Source of the DNA: Streptomyces venezuelae
Lineage (GTDB): Bacteria > Actinomycetota > Actinomycetes > Streptomycetales > Streptomycetaceae
DNA: 64,000 nucleotides
NCBI RefSeq assembly: GCF_008642375.1
Contig: NZ_CP029194.1
Location: forward strand, 3,162,001 to 3,226,000
Reading direction: 5' to 3'
Part shown: one piece after another, positions 1-8,155 of the stretch
How the letters are laid out: every line of letters starts with the position of its first letter
Numbering within the stretch: position 1 is the stretch's first letter
Notes under the pieces: model-generated
What the model was told of the DNA's origin: nothing
What the model saw: the letters and a program-made list of their open reading frames with translations, nothing else
The model's database searches: none
Program-made: the position numbers and the translations under genes

Positions 1-2
1 AC

Positions 3-422
3 GTGCTGTCCCTGCACGGCTGTACGTTCGACCAGATCGATCTGCCCAAGGGCGAGTTCCCGGAGGACGGGAACCGCGCCGTCGCCGTCGTCGGCGGACT
101 CAACGCCACCTTCCGTACAGCCCTGGTGATCGAGATCAAGAAGGCGGGCTTCCAGGCCGTCGACGCCTACGACCCCAAGTACTCCGCCACACTCGGCGAG
201 TACAACGGCAGCCACGTCACCAACCCGTGCAACCTCACGATGCTCTCCATGGGCGCCCAGCTGGAGATGACCACGGAACTGCGCGAGAGCCTCTTCGGCA
301 ACGCTTCCTCCCGGGGCAACCGCGCAGCCACGTGGGACGAGTCGGGCGGCCGGTTCGAGGCCTTCCGTGACGCCTGCCGCCGGGCGATCGCCACCGTCGA
401 GGCCGGTCAGCCCATCCTGTAG
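3..422 (+). CDS. Poly-gamma-glutamate hydrolase family protein (DUF867), C-terminal part
   Basis: This is the 3' end of a gene cut by the left window edge; the reading frame is open at base 3 and ends at TAG 420-422. The visible 139 residues contain a LSLHGC segment, a GG-N-F-TALVIEIKKAGF stretch and a C-terminal QLEMTTELRESLFG motif. That set is what I know from the YjqB/PghP-like zinc-dependent hydrolases (DUF867, often labelled phage replication-related protein), which cleave gamma-linked polyglutamate. The N-terminal part and any secretion signal lie outside the window, so localisation cannot be judged. The gene ends just before a strong hairpin. Family membership is fairly sure; the substrate is inferred. 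Confidence 0.7.
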   Translation: MLSLHGCTFDQIDLPKGEFPEDGNRAVAVVGGLNATFRTALVIEIKKAGFQAVDAYDPKYSATLGEYNGSHVTNPCNLTMLSMGAQLEMTTELRESLFGNASSRGNRAATWDESGGRFEAFRDACRRAIATVEAGQPIL

Positions 423-432
423 CGGACATGCG

Positions 433-467
433 CCGGCCCCCGGAGCCTGAGGGGGCTCCAGGGGCCG
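433..467 (+). terminator. Hairpin terminator after the DUF867 gene
   Basis: A GC-rich inverted repeat (CCGGCCCC...GGGGCCGG with an inner GGAGCC/GGCTCC stem and a short loop) lies 11 bp after the stop codon of the preceding gene. It sits between convergent genes (DUF867 protein on plus, pckG on minus) and could serve both. Confidence 0.7.
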
Positions 468-545
468 GATGCGTCGTGGTGGGCCGTCGTGACCCCACTG
501 GTCAGGGCGGTGTTTCGGGGCAACCCACCACGAGTTTCAGGGGGA

Positions 546-2369
546 CTAGCCCAGGCGCTCCACGAGCGCGTTGTACTGGTCCCACAGCTCCTTCGGCGTG
601 TGGTCGCCGAAGGTGTTCAGGTGGTCCGGGACGAGGGCGGCCTCTTCGCGCCACACGTCACGGTCGACCTTGAGGAGGAACTCCAGGTCCTCGGCCGGCA
701 GGTCCAGGCCCTCGGTGTCCAGGGACTCCGGCGTCGGCAGGATGCCGATCGGGGTCTCGACGCCCTCGGCCTTGCCCTCCAGGCGCTCGACGATCCACTT
801 CAGGACGCGGCTGTTCTCGCCGAAGCCGGGCCAGACGAACTTGCCCGCGTCGTTCTTGCGGAACCAGTTCACGTAGTAGATCTTCGGCAGCTTCGCGGCG
901 TCCGCGTTCGCGCCGACCTTGACCCAGTGGGCCATGTAGTCGCCCATGTTGTAGCCGCAGAACGGCAGCATGGCGAAGGGGTCGCGGCGCAGCTCGCCGA
1001 CCTTGCCCTCGGCGGCGGCGGTCTTCTCGGAGGCGACGTTCGCACCGAGGAAGACGCCGTGGTTCCAGTCGAAGGACTCGGTGACCAGCGGGACGGCGGA
1101 GGCGCGGCGGCCACCGAAGAGGATCGCCGAGATCGGCACGCCCTTCGGGTCCTCCCATTCCGGCGCGATGATCGGGCACTGCCCGGCCGGGACGGTGAAG
1201 CGGGCGTTCGGGTGGGCGGCCGGCGTCTCGGACGCGGGCGTCCAGTCGTTGCCCTTCCAGTCCGTGAGGTGCGCGGGGGCCGTCTCGGTCATGCCCTCCC
1301 ACCACACGTCGCCGTCGTCCGTGAGGGCGACGTTCGTGAAGACGGAGTTGCCCCACATGGTCTTCATGGCGTTGGCGTTGGTGTGCTCGCCGGTGCCGGG
1401 CGCGACGCCGAAGAAACCGGCCTCGGGGTTGATGGCGTAGAGGCGGCCGTCCTCGCCGAAGCGCATCCAGGCGATGTCGTCGCCGATGGTCTCGACCGTC
1501 CAGCCGGAGATCGTGGGCTCCAGCATGGCGAGGTTGGTCTTGCCACAGGCCGACGGGAAGGCCGCGGCGACGTACTTGGACTCACCCTGCGGCGGGGTGA
1601 GCTTGAGGATCAGCATGTGCTCGGCGAGCCAGCCCTCGTCACGCGCCATGACGGAGGCGATGCGGAGCGCGTAGCACTTCTTGCCGAGCAGGGCGTTGCC
1701 GCCGTAGCCCGAGCCGTACGACCAGATCTCGCGGGTCTCGGGGAAGTGCGAGATGTACTTGGTGGTGTTGCAGGGCCACGGCACGTCCTCCTGGCCCTCC
1801 TCCAGCGGGGCGCCGAGGGTGTGGACGGCCTTGACGAAGAAGCCGTCGGTGCCGAGCTCGTCCAGGACGGGCTGTCCCATGCGGGTCATGGTGCGCATGG
1901 ACACGGCGACGTACGCGGAGTCCGTGATCTCGACGCCGATGGCGGAGAGCGGGGATCCGACGGGGCCCATGCAGAAGGGCACGACGTACATGGTGCGGCC
2001 GCGCATCGAGCCGCGGAAGATGCCCTCGGAGCCCGCGAAGAGCTCCTTCATCTCGGCCGGGGCCTTCCAGTGGTTGGTCGGGCCCGCGTCCTCCTCCTTC
2101 TCGGAGCAGATGTAGGTGCGGTCCTCGACGCGCGCGACGTCGGAGGGGTCGGAAGCGGCGTAGTACGAGTTCGGCCGCTTGACCGGGTCGAGCTTCGTGA
2201 AGGTCCCCTTGGCGACGAGCTCCTCGCACAGACGCTCGTACTCCGCCTCGGATCCGTCGCACCAGACGATGTTGTCCGGCTGGGTGATCTCGGCGATGTC
2301 GTTCACCCAGGAGACGAGCTCCTGGTGCTGGGTCGGGACGGTGGTGGGAGCCGCGTTGTCGCGCGCCAC
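546..2369 (-). CDS. pckG: Phosphoenolpyruvate carboxykinase (GTP)
   Basis: Converts oxaloacetate plus GTP to phosphoenolpyruvate, CO2 and GDP in the cytosol; the entry step to gluconeogenesis and part of the PEP-pyruvate-oxaloacetate node. The 607-residue product has the usual length for the GTP class. Visible landmarks are the kinase-1a P-loop FPSACGKTN at residues 271-279, the following ETIGDDIAW metal/nucleotide segment (293-301), [10 protein letters not shown] with the substrate-binding lysines (about 228-236) and a [10 protein letters not shown] loop. The start is GTG, with AAGGAG 5-7 nt upstream (2375-2380 on the opposite strand); an oligo-T run lies just beyond. The gene is monocistronic and divergent from the TrhA gene. 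Identification is very secure. Confidence 0.97.
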   Translation of the reverse strand: MARDNAAPTTVPTQHQELVSWVNDIAEITQPDNIVWCDGSEAEYERLCEELVAKGTFTKLDPVKRPNSYYAASDPSDVARVEDRTYICSEKEEDAGPTNHWKAPAEMKELFAGSEGIFRGSMRGRTMYVVPFCMGPVGSPLSAIGVEITDSAYVAVSMRTMTRMGQPVLDELGTDGFFVKAVHTLGAPLEEGQEDVPWPCNTTKYISHFPETREIWSYGSGYGGNALLGKKCYALRIASVMARDEGWLAEHMLILKLTPPQGESKYVAAAFPSACGKTNLAMLEPTISGWTVETIGDDIAWMRFGEDGRLYAINPEAGFFGVAPGTGEHTNANAMKTMWGNSVFTNVALTDDGDVWWEGMTETAPAHLTDWKGNDWTPASETPAAHPNARFTVPAGQCPIIAPEWEDPKGVPISAILFGGRRASAVPLVTESFDWNHGVFLGANVASEKTAAAEGKVGELRRDPFAMLPFCGYNMGDYMAHWVKVGANADAAKLPKIYYVNWFRKNDAGKFVWPGFGENSRVLKWIVERLEGKAEGVETPIGILPTPESLDTEGLDLPAEDLEFLLKVDRDVWREEAALVPDHLNTFGDHTPKELWDQYNALVERLG

Positions 2370-2566
2370 GATTGCTCCTTGTTGAGGGGTTTTTTTGGTG
2401 TATGCCCCGTGGGGGCCGCGACCCGGATGCTTCGTAGCTGCTCATCCGGTGCCGACCGCACTCATTTGATCATCCGATGTTAGCGCCCATATGTCCAGAG
2501 GGCCGCACACGTGAGCATCGCCACTCATATCCGGGACCTACGGGCGCGTAGGTACGATGCGGTCTC

Positions 2567-3271
2567 ATGACTGCAGCCATGCCGGAAGTGACCCCGACCG
2601 ACGTCCCAGGGTCGGTCGAGAACCCCCTGTCGCTCCCGCCGAAGCCTCGGCTCAGAGGCTGGCTGCACGCCGGCATGTTCCCCGCCGTGATCGTCGCGGG
2701 CCTCGTCCTCGTCGCCTTCTCCGACTCACCCCGCGCCCGGATCGCCTGCGGGATCTACGTCCTCACCGCGTGCCTGCTCTTCGGCATCAGCGCGCTCTAC
2801 CACCGGGGGAACTGGGGACCGCGCGGCGAGGCCGTCCTGCGCCGCCTCGACCACGCCAACATCTTCCTGATCATCGCGGGCACCTACACCCCGCTGACCC
2901 TGCTCCTGCTCCCCGACTCCACGGCGAAGCCGCTCATGTGGGCGGTCTGGGCGGCGGCCCTCGCCGGCATCGCCTTCCGCGTCTTCTGGGTCGGCGCACC
3001 GCGCTGGCTGTACACGCCCTGCTACATCGCGATGGGCTGGGCCGCCGTCTTCTTCCTGCCGGACTTCATGCGCGCGGGCGGCATCGCCGTCCTCGTCCTC
3101 GTCATCGTCGGCGGTCTGCTCTACAGCGCGGGCGGGGTCATCTACGGCATGAAGCGCCCGAACCCCTCCCCCCGCTGGTTCGGCTTCCACGAGGTCTTCC
3201 ACTCGCTGACCCTCGCGGCCTTCATCGTCCACTACGTCGGCATCTCGCTGGTCGCCTACCAGCACGCCTGA
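2567..3271 (+). CDS. trhA: TrhA / hemolysin III family membrane protein
   Basis: A 234-residue polytopic membrane protein of the PAQR/hemolysin III superfamily (bacterial TrhA/YqfA type), with about seven hydrophobic segments after a 35-residue polar N-terminus. The family's conserved polar residues are present: SALYH near residue 85, DHANIF, GTYTP and the C-terminal FGFHEVFH histidines, which in PAQR proteins coordinate metal. E. coli relatives are implicated in membrane energetics; the hemolysin name is historical and says little about the role here. The ATG at 2567 follows a 197 bp divergent region shared with pckG and has only a weak ribosome-binding site. Family is sure, function is not. 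Confidence 0.85.
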   Translation: MTAAMPEVTPTDVPGSVENPLSLPPKPRLRGWLHAGMFPAVIVAGLVLVAFSDSPRARIACGIYVLTACLLFGISALYHRGNWGPRGEAVLRRLDHANIFLIIAGTYTPLTLLLLPDSTAKPLMWAVWAAALAGIAFRVFWVGAPRWLYTPCYIAMGWAAVFFLPDFMRAGGIAVLVLVIVGGLLYSAGGVIYGMKRPNPSPRWFGFHEVFHSLTLAAFIVHYVGISLVAYQHA

Positions 3272-3284
3272 CCCGCGACGACGG

Positions 3285-4301
3285 TCAGGGGCGGGCGGGA
3301 GCCCCCAGCGCGCCCCTGACGATCCGCGCCGACTCCGGATTGTCCGCGCACTCCCACACTCCGTGCGGGCAGTAGTCCGTCACCGTCTGGTAGACGGGCC
3401 GGTGCGTCGCGAACCAGTCGAGCATCCCCCGCACGTAGACCGGGTTGTCCCCGTTCCTGAAGAGCCCCCACTCCGGGTACGAGACGGGCTTCCCGTGCGC
3501 CGCCGCGAACCGCACGTGGTGCTCGAGCCCGTACTCCTCGGTCACCTGCTCCTCGAAGGAGAGCCCGGCCGGCTGGTCGTAGGCGTCCATCCCGATGATG
3601 TCGACGACGTCGTCCCCGGGGTAGCAGAGCGGCCACGCCACGGCGTCGAGCCCGCGGCTCGGCGTGAAGTCGAAGCGGAACCGCTGCCCCGGCACGTCCC
3701 GCAGCACCCCCACGACCCGCCGCCAGTACGCCTTCCAGGCCGTCGGGTCCGGGCCGCAGCGATGGCTGTACGTGGTGCCGTTCATCTCCCAGCCGAGCAC
3801 GAGGACCGCGTCGTCGAGCCCGTGCTCCACGAGCCGCTCCCCGAGCACCCGGAAGTGCGCGTCGAAGGCGCCGCCCGCGCCGCGCCGCAGCCCCGTGCGC
3901 ACCTCCGCGTCCGGCAGCCCCGCCTCGTTGCGGTCGAGCAGCGGCACGTTCAGGACGAAGAGCCGTCCCGGCCGCTCCTCCTTCCAGCGCGCCCAGGGCT
4001 CGAAGAGCGCCGGATGCCCCTCGATGTTGGACCAGCGGTCGCCGGGCAGGTACGTGTGCCCCACGGTGAGCGTCTCGCCGCCGAGCCAGGCCTGCACCTG
4101 CGCGATCCGCCGCACCCCGGCCTCGTCGGAGCCGGTGAAGAAGCCGGAGGGCACCCCGGGCAGCGGCTCCGGCGCCACGGGGGCCCGGCTTCCGGTGTGC
4201 CGGCTTCCGGGCGCGATCCCGTCGTGTGGGAGCAGGAACACGAGAACGGCCGCGAGCAGCACGATCAGTGCGACCCGCGGCCGGAAGAGGAAAGGTTTCA
4301 C
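3285..4301 (-). CDS. Membrane-anchored GH26-like glycoside hydrolase
   Basis: A 338-residue protein with an N-terminal hydrophobic anchor or signal (residues 10-25) followed by a GH26-type (beta-mannanase-like) barrel. LGWEMNGT places the likely acid/base Glu at 172, and SYPEWGLF the likely nucleophile Glu at 277, so both catalytic carboxylates are present. Four cysteines (182, 226, 311, 318) are matched in the paralogue at 22154-23809. It begins with GTG at 4301, one base from the VKOR stop, so the two genes are probably translationally coupled. Enzymes of this type cleave beta-mannans or related glucans outside the membrane; the true substrate, perhaps the EPS encoded nearby, is inference. 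Confidence 0.75.
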   Translation of the reverse strand: MKPFLFRPRVALIVLLAAVLVFLLPHDGIAPGSRHTGSRAPVAPEPLPGVPSGFFTGSDEAGVRRIAQVQAWLGGETLTVGHTYLPGDRWSNIEGHPALFEPWARWKEERPGRLFVLNVPLLDRNEAGLPDAEVRTGLRRGAGGAFDAHFRVLGERLVEHGLDDAVLVLGWEMNGTTYSHRCGPDPTAWKAYWRRVVGVLRDVPGQRFRFDFTPSRGLDAVAWPLCYPGDDVVDIIGMDAYDQPAGLSFEEQVTEEYGLEHHVRFAAAHGKPVSYPEWGLFRNGDNPVYVRGMLDWFATHRPVYQTVTDYCPHGVWECADNPESARIVRGALGAPARP

Positions 4302-4302
4302 G

Positions 4303-4953
4303 TCAGCTGGTCCAGAAGTCCCACCATCGGGTCAGGATCAGCATCCCGATGATCCCGATGTGCAGGACGGGCAGGGCGAAGGCGAACTCGCCGAGGAAGG
4401 TCCGCACCCCGGCCGGGGCGGGCAGCAGCCCGGCCCGGACGTTGTGCGCGGTCACGTACCAGAACATGACGATGGTCGCGGTCCAGGCCAGGCAGCACCA
4501 CAGGCAGAGCGCGCCGATCTCGTACAGCGACTGGTGCATGAGCCAGGTGCAGAAGCCGACGCCGAAGAGCATCCCGGCGTTGAGACCGAGCCAGAACCAG
4601 CCCCGGTAGCGGGCCCCGGAGAGCAGCCCGGCACCGACGGCGACGACGGCGGCGTACGTGACGAGCCCGAGCATCGGGTTGGGGAAGCCGAAGACCGCGG
4701 CCTGCTCGCTCTTCATGATGTTGCCGCAGGAGACGACCGGGTTCAGGCTGCACCCGGGCTGGAAGCCGGGGTCCTCCAGGAGCTTGAACTTGTCGATCGT
4801 GATCACCCAGGCGGCCAGCACGCCCGCCGCCCCGGTGACCATCAGCATCCAGGCGAAGGCCCGGCCCGCGCCGGACCCCGTCCCCGCGGTCTCCCGCGCG
4901 GACTCCTCCTGCCGCTGCCCGGGCACCCCGTCCCGCACGTTCACCGTCGCCAT
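4303..4953 (-). CDS. Vitamin K epoxide reductase (VKOR) family oxidoreductase
   Basis: A 216-residue integral membrane protein of the VKOR family, which in actinobacteria replaces DsbB: it reoxidises periplasmic thiol oxidases and passes electrons to menaquinone. Both cysteine pairs are visible: the loop pair at Cys68 and Cys76 and the quinone-proximal CLWC motif at 150-153. About four to five hydrophobic helices span residues 33-215. The start is ATG 4953, preceded by GAAAGGGGG; a longer open frame upstream runs antiparallel over other sequence and is ignored. It is the middle gene of a three-gene minus-strand unit (DUF5949, VKOR, GH26). Its neighbour is a secreted four-cysteine protein, a plausible client. 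Confidence 0.9.
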   Translation of the reverse strand: MATVNVRDGVPGQRQEESARETAGTGSGAGRAFAWMLMVTGAAGVLAAWVITIDKFKLLEDPGFQPGCSLNPVVSCGNIMKSEQAAVFGFPNPMLGLVTYAAVVAVGAGLLSGARYRGWFWLGLNAGMLFGVGFCTWLMHQSLYEIGALCLWCCLAWTATIVMFWYVTAHNVRAGLLPAPAGVRTFLGEFAFALPVLHIGIIGMLILTRWWDFWTS

Positions 4954-4979
4954 GCCGCGCCCCCTTTCCGTTCTCCGGC

Positions 4980-5483
4980 TCAGCCCTGGATGCGCCGGAC
5001 CGGCATCAGGACGTGGGCGCTCTCCGCGAGCATCTCCTCGTCGGAGACGAAGGTGCGCAGCCGCGCCTCGTCGACGGGCTGCCCGGGGACGGCCTCGGGC
5101 CAGGGGCGGACGGAGCAGATGAGGTAGACCTGGCCGCGCTCGCGGGCGGCGGTCTCCCACTCGTCGGGCACCGGGCACTGCACCTTCAGGAAGGGCAGGT
5201 TGAGCACGGCGGAGCCGCCCTCGACGAGCAGCGTGGCGTTGATCCCGCCGTCCTTCTCCAGGTCGAACAGCCGGTCGCCGACCGAGAGACCCATCGACTC
5301 CAGGGCCGTCCGCATCGCCTGCTGACCGGCCTCCGGTCCGTCCCGGCCGTCGCCGAGCGAATACGCCATGAGGAACGGCGTGGCCGCCTCGCCGGCCGTG
5401 GGCTCGCTGGACCACGGAATCACCGTGAGAGTTCCCAGCGGAGAGGCGCTGCGCGCCGAGGAAACGACATTGGAAGTGGTCAT
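4980..5483 (-). CDS. DUF5949 family protein
   Basis: A protein of 167 residues from ATG 5483, soluble, without signal peptide or membrane segment. The LGTLTVIPWS...FLMAYSLGDG pattern and overall length match what I recall as DUF5949, a Streptomyces family of unknown function. It is the first gene of the unit with VKOR (26 nt downstream) and GH26. There is no evident ribosome-binding site before the ATG, and a TAGCAT hexamer lies about 8 nt upstream, so a leaderless transcript starting at the ATG is likely. It is divergent from melC1. An upstream in-frame methionine nine codons earlier is less likely. Confidence 0.75.
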   Translation of the reverse strand: MTTSNVVSSARSASPLGTLTVIPWSSEPTAGEAATPFLMAYSLGDGRDGPEAGQQAMRTALESMGLSVGDRLFDLEKDGGINATLLVEGGSAVLNLPFLKVQCPVPDEWETAARERGQVYLICSVRPWPEAVPGQPVDEARLRTFVSDEEMLAESAHVLMPVRRIQG

Positions 5484-5569
5484 GAATAGGGATGCTAGTG
5501 GCCCAACCACCCTTTCCCCGCGCCGATTTCACCCGAACGGTCGATATTCACGCCGCTGGCATTTCCGGC

Positions 5570-5597
5570 GCAACGAACGCGGGTTTTCATCGTTGTG
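5570..5597 (+). promoter_or_regulatory. BldN-type promoter-like element for melC1
   Basis: GCAACG (5570-5575), exactly 16 nt, then GTTGTG (5592-5597), ending 35 nt before the melC1 ATG. Box composition and spacing match the elements upstream of rodlin and chaplin genes in this window (GGAACC-N16-GTTGATC and variants). The match is seen directly; assignment to the sigma factor BldN is inference. Confidence 0.5.
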
Positions 5598-5632
5598 CCC
5601 TGAGGGCAATTGCCGACCCGAGGAGATCACTC

Positions 5633-6046
5633 ATGATCGTCCCGCGCCGCGTCGCACTGCGGTCCCTCTTCGCACTGGCGGTCACCGCCTTCACCGGGGG
5701 CGCGCTCGGCCGCATCGCGACCCGCACCCAGCCGGGCACACCGTCCGGGGCGCCGCGCGACCCGCTCGCCTTCGACGAGATGTACGGGGGCCGCCGTATC
5801 CGGGGCTTCTCCGGCCCCGACGGCACGCCGGTCGCCCTCGTCGACGGCCGGCCGCTGCATCTGATGCGCTGCGCCGACGGCGGTTTCGTCTCGCCGATCG
5901 ACCACTACGCGTCCTGCCCGACGCCGCTGGCGGCCACCCGCGTCGCCGTGGACGAGCTGGGGACGGCCCCGCTGTCCCGGTTCGCCGCCGCCCACGGCGC
6001 CCACACCGACCCGACGGGAGGGAGTCCGCGTGGTGTACACGCGTAA
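5633..6046 (+). CDS. melC1: Tyrosinase cofactor / copper-transfer caddie protein MelC1
   Basis: MelC1 proteins bind apo-tyrosinase, deliver copper to it and carry the secretion signal for the complex. This 137-residue product starts at ATG 5633 behind a strong AGGAG. It has an Arg-Arg-containing N-terminus followed by a hydrophobic stretch and an Ala-rich segment (RRVALRS, about residues 5-27), compatible with Tat or Sec export. The mature part contains the typical FDEMYGGRRIRG segment and the conserved His, Cys and Tyr around DHYASCP. The 3' end overlaps the start of melC2 by 17 nt, indicating translational coupling. Longer in-frame extension upstream crosses the presumed promoter and is rejected. 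Confidence 0.9.
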   Translation: MIVPRRVALRSLFALAVTAFTGGALGRIATRTQPGTPSGAPRDPLAFDEMYGGRRIRGFSGPDGTPVALVDGRPLHLMRCADGGFVSPIDHYASCPTPLAATRVAVDELGTAPLSRFAAAHGAHTDPTGGSPRGVHA

Positions 6047-6896
6047 GAACCAGCGTGACCTGACCGGCGCCGAGCGCCGTAAGTTCGTCGCCGCCGTCCT
6101 GGAGCTCAAGCGGACCGGCGCGTACGACGAGTTCGTCCGCACCCACATCGACCACTACACGGCCGACGGGGAAGGGCGGCTCAGGACCGCCCACATGGCG
6201 CCGAGCTTCCTGCCCTGGCACCGCAGGTTCCTGCTGGAGTTCGAGAAGGCCCTGCGCCGGATCGACGGCACGGTCTCCGTCCCGTACTGGGACTGGACCC
6301 GGGACAACAGCCCGGCCTCCTCGATCTGGGGCGAGGACTTCATGGGCGGCAACGGCCGCCGGGCCGACCTCCAGGTGATGACGGGCCCCTTCGCCCACTC
6401 CTCGGGGCGGTGGAACGTGACGCATGCGATGTCCGAGACCCGCTTCCTGACCAGGGACTTCGGCCGGCCCCGCGACCCGGTCGCGCTCCCGACGCAGGCC
6501 CAGCTCGACGAGGTGATGCGGGAGCGGGTGTACGACGTGGCGCCCTGGAACTCGACGAGCGCCTCCGGCTTCCGCAACCGGCTGGAGGGCTGGGCCTCGG
6601 GTCAGGGCAACGAGCGGTTCCGGATCCACAACCGGGTGCACCGCTGGGTCGGCGGACTGATGCTCGGCGGCGGCTCCGTCAACGACCCGGTCTTCTGGCT
6701 CCACCACTCCTTCGTCGACCTGGTGTGGTCGCGGTGGCAGCAGCGGAACCCCGGAGCCGCGTACCTGCCCGCGGAGCCGCCGCCGCTGGGGGACGCGCAG
6801 TACCGCAAGGTCATCTCCCGGCACCAGCCGATGGAGCCCTGGGGGGTCACCCCGGCGGAGCTGTTCGACCACAGCCGGATCTACCGGTACGCCTGA
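6030..6896 (+). CDS. melC2: Tyrosinase (monophenol monooxygenase) MelC2
   Basis: A type-3 binuclear copper enzyme that hydroxylates tyrosine and oxidises L-DOPA to dopaquinone, giving melanin. The 288-residue length is normal for Streptomyces tyrosinase. CuA ligands are His39, His55 and His64 (in FLPWHRRFL); CuB ligands lie in FRIHNRVHRW and FWLHHSFVDL near residues 195-218. GTG 6030 follows GGGAGGGAG and overlaps melC1; a second GTG directly after it is an alternative. The protein lacks its own signal peptide, as expected for export with MelC1. A 16-bp perfect terminator follows. Secure identification. Confidence 0.96.
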   Translation: MVYTRKNQRDLTGAERRKFVAAVLELKRTGAYDEFVRTHIDHYTADGEGRLRTAHMAPSFLPWHRRFLLEFEKALRRIDGTVSVPYWDWTRDNSPASSIWGEDFMGGNGRRADLQVMTGPFAHSSGRWNVTHAMSETRFLTRDFGRPRDPVALPTQAQLDEVMRERVYDVAPWNSTSASGFRNRLEGWASGQGNERFRIHNRVHRWVGGLMLGGGSVNDPVFWLHHSFVDLVWSRWQQRNPGAAYLPAEPPPLGDAQYRKVISRHQPMEPWGVTPAELFDHSRIYRYA

Positions 6897-6906
6897 CCGC
6901 ACACAC

Positions 6907-6943
6907 ATGTGTCCCCCCGGCCGAGCGGGCCGGGGGGACACAT
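6907..6943 (+). terminator. Perfect bidirectional hairpin between melC2 and a chaplin gene
   Basis: A 16-bp perfect stem (ATGTGTCCCCCCGGCC with its complement) around a GAGC/GAG-G loop, 10 nt after the melC2 stop and 18 nt beyond the 3' end of the convergent chaplin gene. Confidence 0.85.
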
Positions 6944-6960
6944 GGGGTGGAGCAGGGGGA

Positions 6961-7236
6961 TCAGCCGCCGTAGCCGCCGTCACCGTGGCCGTGGCCGTCG
7001 GCGTTGATGCAGGTGTTGCCGAAGGCCGGGTTGAGCAGGCCGATGACGTTGACGGTGTTGCCGCAGAGGTTGACCGGGACGTGGACCGGGACCTGGACGA
7101 CATTGCCGGAAGCGACACCGGGCGAGTGGGCGGCGACGGCCTCGGCGCCCGAGTCGGCGACGGCCAGGCCGGCTCCGCTGAGGGCCACGGCACCCGTGCC
7201 GGCAAGAACAGCGGCAGCCTTCGCGATGCGAGACAT
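6961..7236 (-). CDS. Short chaplin with Gly/His-rich tail
   Basis: Chaplins are secreted amyloid-forming surfactant proteins coating aerial hyphae and spores. This one has 91 residues: a Sec signal peptide ending near Ala-Asp (residue 27-28), one chaplin domain (about 38-77) with the GNVVQVPVHVPVN core and the two conserved cysteines in CGNTVNVIG...FGNTC, then an unusual DGHGHGDGGYGG tail not found in standard short chaplins. ATG 7236 is preceded by AAGGAG; the upstream TTG is not needed. A promoter-like element of the BldN type lies about 52 nt upstream. Chaplin identity is certain; the exact letter (ChpD-H) is not assigned. Confidence 0.93.
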   Translation of the reverse strand: MSRIAKAAAVLAGTGAVALSGAGLAVADSGAEAVAAHSPGVASGNVVQVPVHVPVNLCGNTVNVIGLLNPAFGNTCINADGHGHGDGGYGG

Positions 7237-7287
7237 CAAGAACTCCTTGGACGTGGAAAGCGACCGCAGGAATCACGGCCGACTCCC

Positions 7288-7316
7288 CTTCAACGCCCGT
7301 CACGGAGACTGGTCAC
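7288..7316 (-). promoter_or_regulatory. BldN-type promoter-like element for the chaplin at 6961
   Basis: On the minus strand: GTGACC (7316-7311), 16 nt, then GTTGAAG (7294-7288), 52 nt before the ATG. The minus-35-like box deviates at one position from the rodlin boxes, while spacing and GTTG are kept. Sigma factor assignment is inferred. Confidence 0.45.
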
Positions 7317-7369
7317 GGTCATTGCGCCGAACGGTACGAAAGAAATCCGAAAAGATCCGGAAAGAGAAT

Positions 7370-7430
7370 GGCCCGTGGACCGGAGGCGCCCGCCGCCGGA
7401 TACGACGGGACGGGCCTGGGTCCACGGGCC
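7370..7430. other. Long-loop inverted repeat downstream of a secreted-protein gene
   Basis: Twelve-bp arms (7370-7381 and 7419-7430, GGCCCGTGGACC and complement) separated by 37 nt. It lies between the 3' end of the gene at 7525 and the promoter of the chaplin at 6961 and may act as a terminator. The rest of 7237-7524 holds only the chaplin promoter region. Confidence 0.4.
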
Positions 7431-7524
7431 GCGGCCATGCGACGAGCCTTCACTTGTAACGATCAACGACCCCTGGGGTGGCGGGGAAGAATCGTGTCTT
7501 CACTCGCGCGGGGGGCACGTTGCG

Positions 7525-8037
7525 TCAGTGCGAGGTCGGCACCAGTCCCAGCTGCGGGTCGAGGGCTCCGCTGAGCACGGGGGTGAGGACGCCGACCTGA
7601 GGCTTCGCCAGCTCGGGGAGCCCGGCGAGCCCGTTTCCGCGCGGAGCCTCCACCGGGTTGCCGACGACGGCGCCGGGGGTGGCCGCCTTCATCTCCGAGT
7701 GCGGGCTGCTGAGGAGGGCGCGGCCGAGGTCGCTTCCGTCCAGGAGCTCGGGCAGCGGCGCGTCCACCACGGTCTTCGGGAGGGTGCTCGTGAGCGGCAC
7801 GCTGGGCACGGCGAGGTCCGGCAGGGAGCCGAGGCCCTTCTGGAAGCCGGTGGGCGCGCCGGGCACCGGGACGGGCACACCGGTGGCGACCGTGGGGGCG
7901 TCCATCGGGAGCACCGGTTCCAGGCCCTGGAGCGGGACGATCACGGGTGCCTCGACGGCTGCGGCCGGGGTGGCCAGGGCGGCGGAGGCGAGTGCGGTCA
8001 TGAGGATTCCCATGCCGGCGTGAGAGCGCAGAGTCAT
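7525..8037 (-). CDS. Small secreted protein of unknown function
   Basis: A 170-residue product starting at ATG 8037, with a clear signal peptide (hydrophobic core about residues 8-22, cleavage near ATPAAA-VEAP). The mature part is rich in Pro, Val and Leu with no recognisable catalytic motif and no cysteine. I do not recognise a family. Lying between a short chaplin and a wall-anchored chaplin-like gene, all on the minus strand, it looks like another extracellular matrix or spore-coat component, which is inference from position. The ribosome-binding site is weak; an internal ATG nine codons later would still leave a usable signal peptide. Confidence 0.65.
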   Translation of the reverse strand: MTLRSHAGMGILMTALASAALATPAAAVEAPVIVPLQGLEPVLPMDAPTVATGVPVPVPGAPTGFQKGLGSLPDLAVPSVPLTSTLPKTVVDAPLPELLDGSDLGRALLSSPHSEMKAATPGAVVGNPVEAPRGNGLAGLPELAKPQVGVLTPVLSGALDPQLGLVPTSH

Positions 8038-8098
8038 GCTCTGTAGAACGAGGCGTTCGGGGGAAACGTGGCGGAATACCCCCGTGTGCAGCAACGCC

Positions 8099-8130
8099 CG
8101 AGGCCCTCACCGGTGAAGGCGAGGGCCTCG
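8099..8130 (-). terminator. Hairpin terminator of the LPDTG-protein gene
   Basis: Ten-bp stem (CGAGGCCCTC and complement) with a 12-nt loop, 26 bp beyond the stop codon at 8156-8158 of the minus-strand gene upstream. Confidence 0.75.
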
Positions 8131-8155
8131 CTTGACGTTCCGTCAGTCCGCGGCG

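Noticed and set aside
489..2483. A 664-codon plus-strand open frame opposite pckG
   Set aside because: Complement of a certain PEP carboxykinase gene; Arg/Leu/Val-rich composition only.
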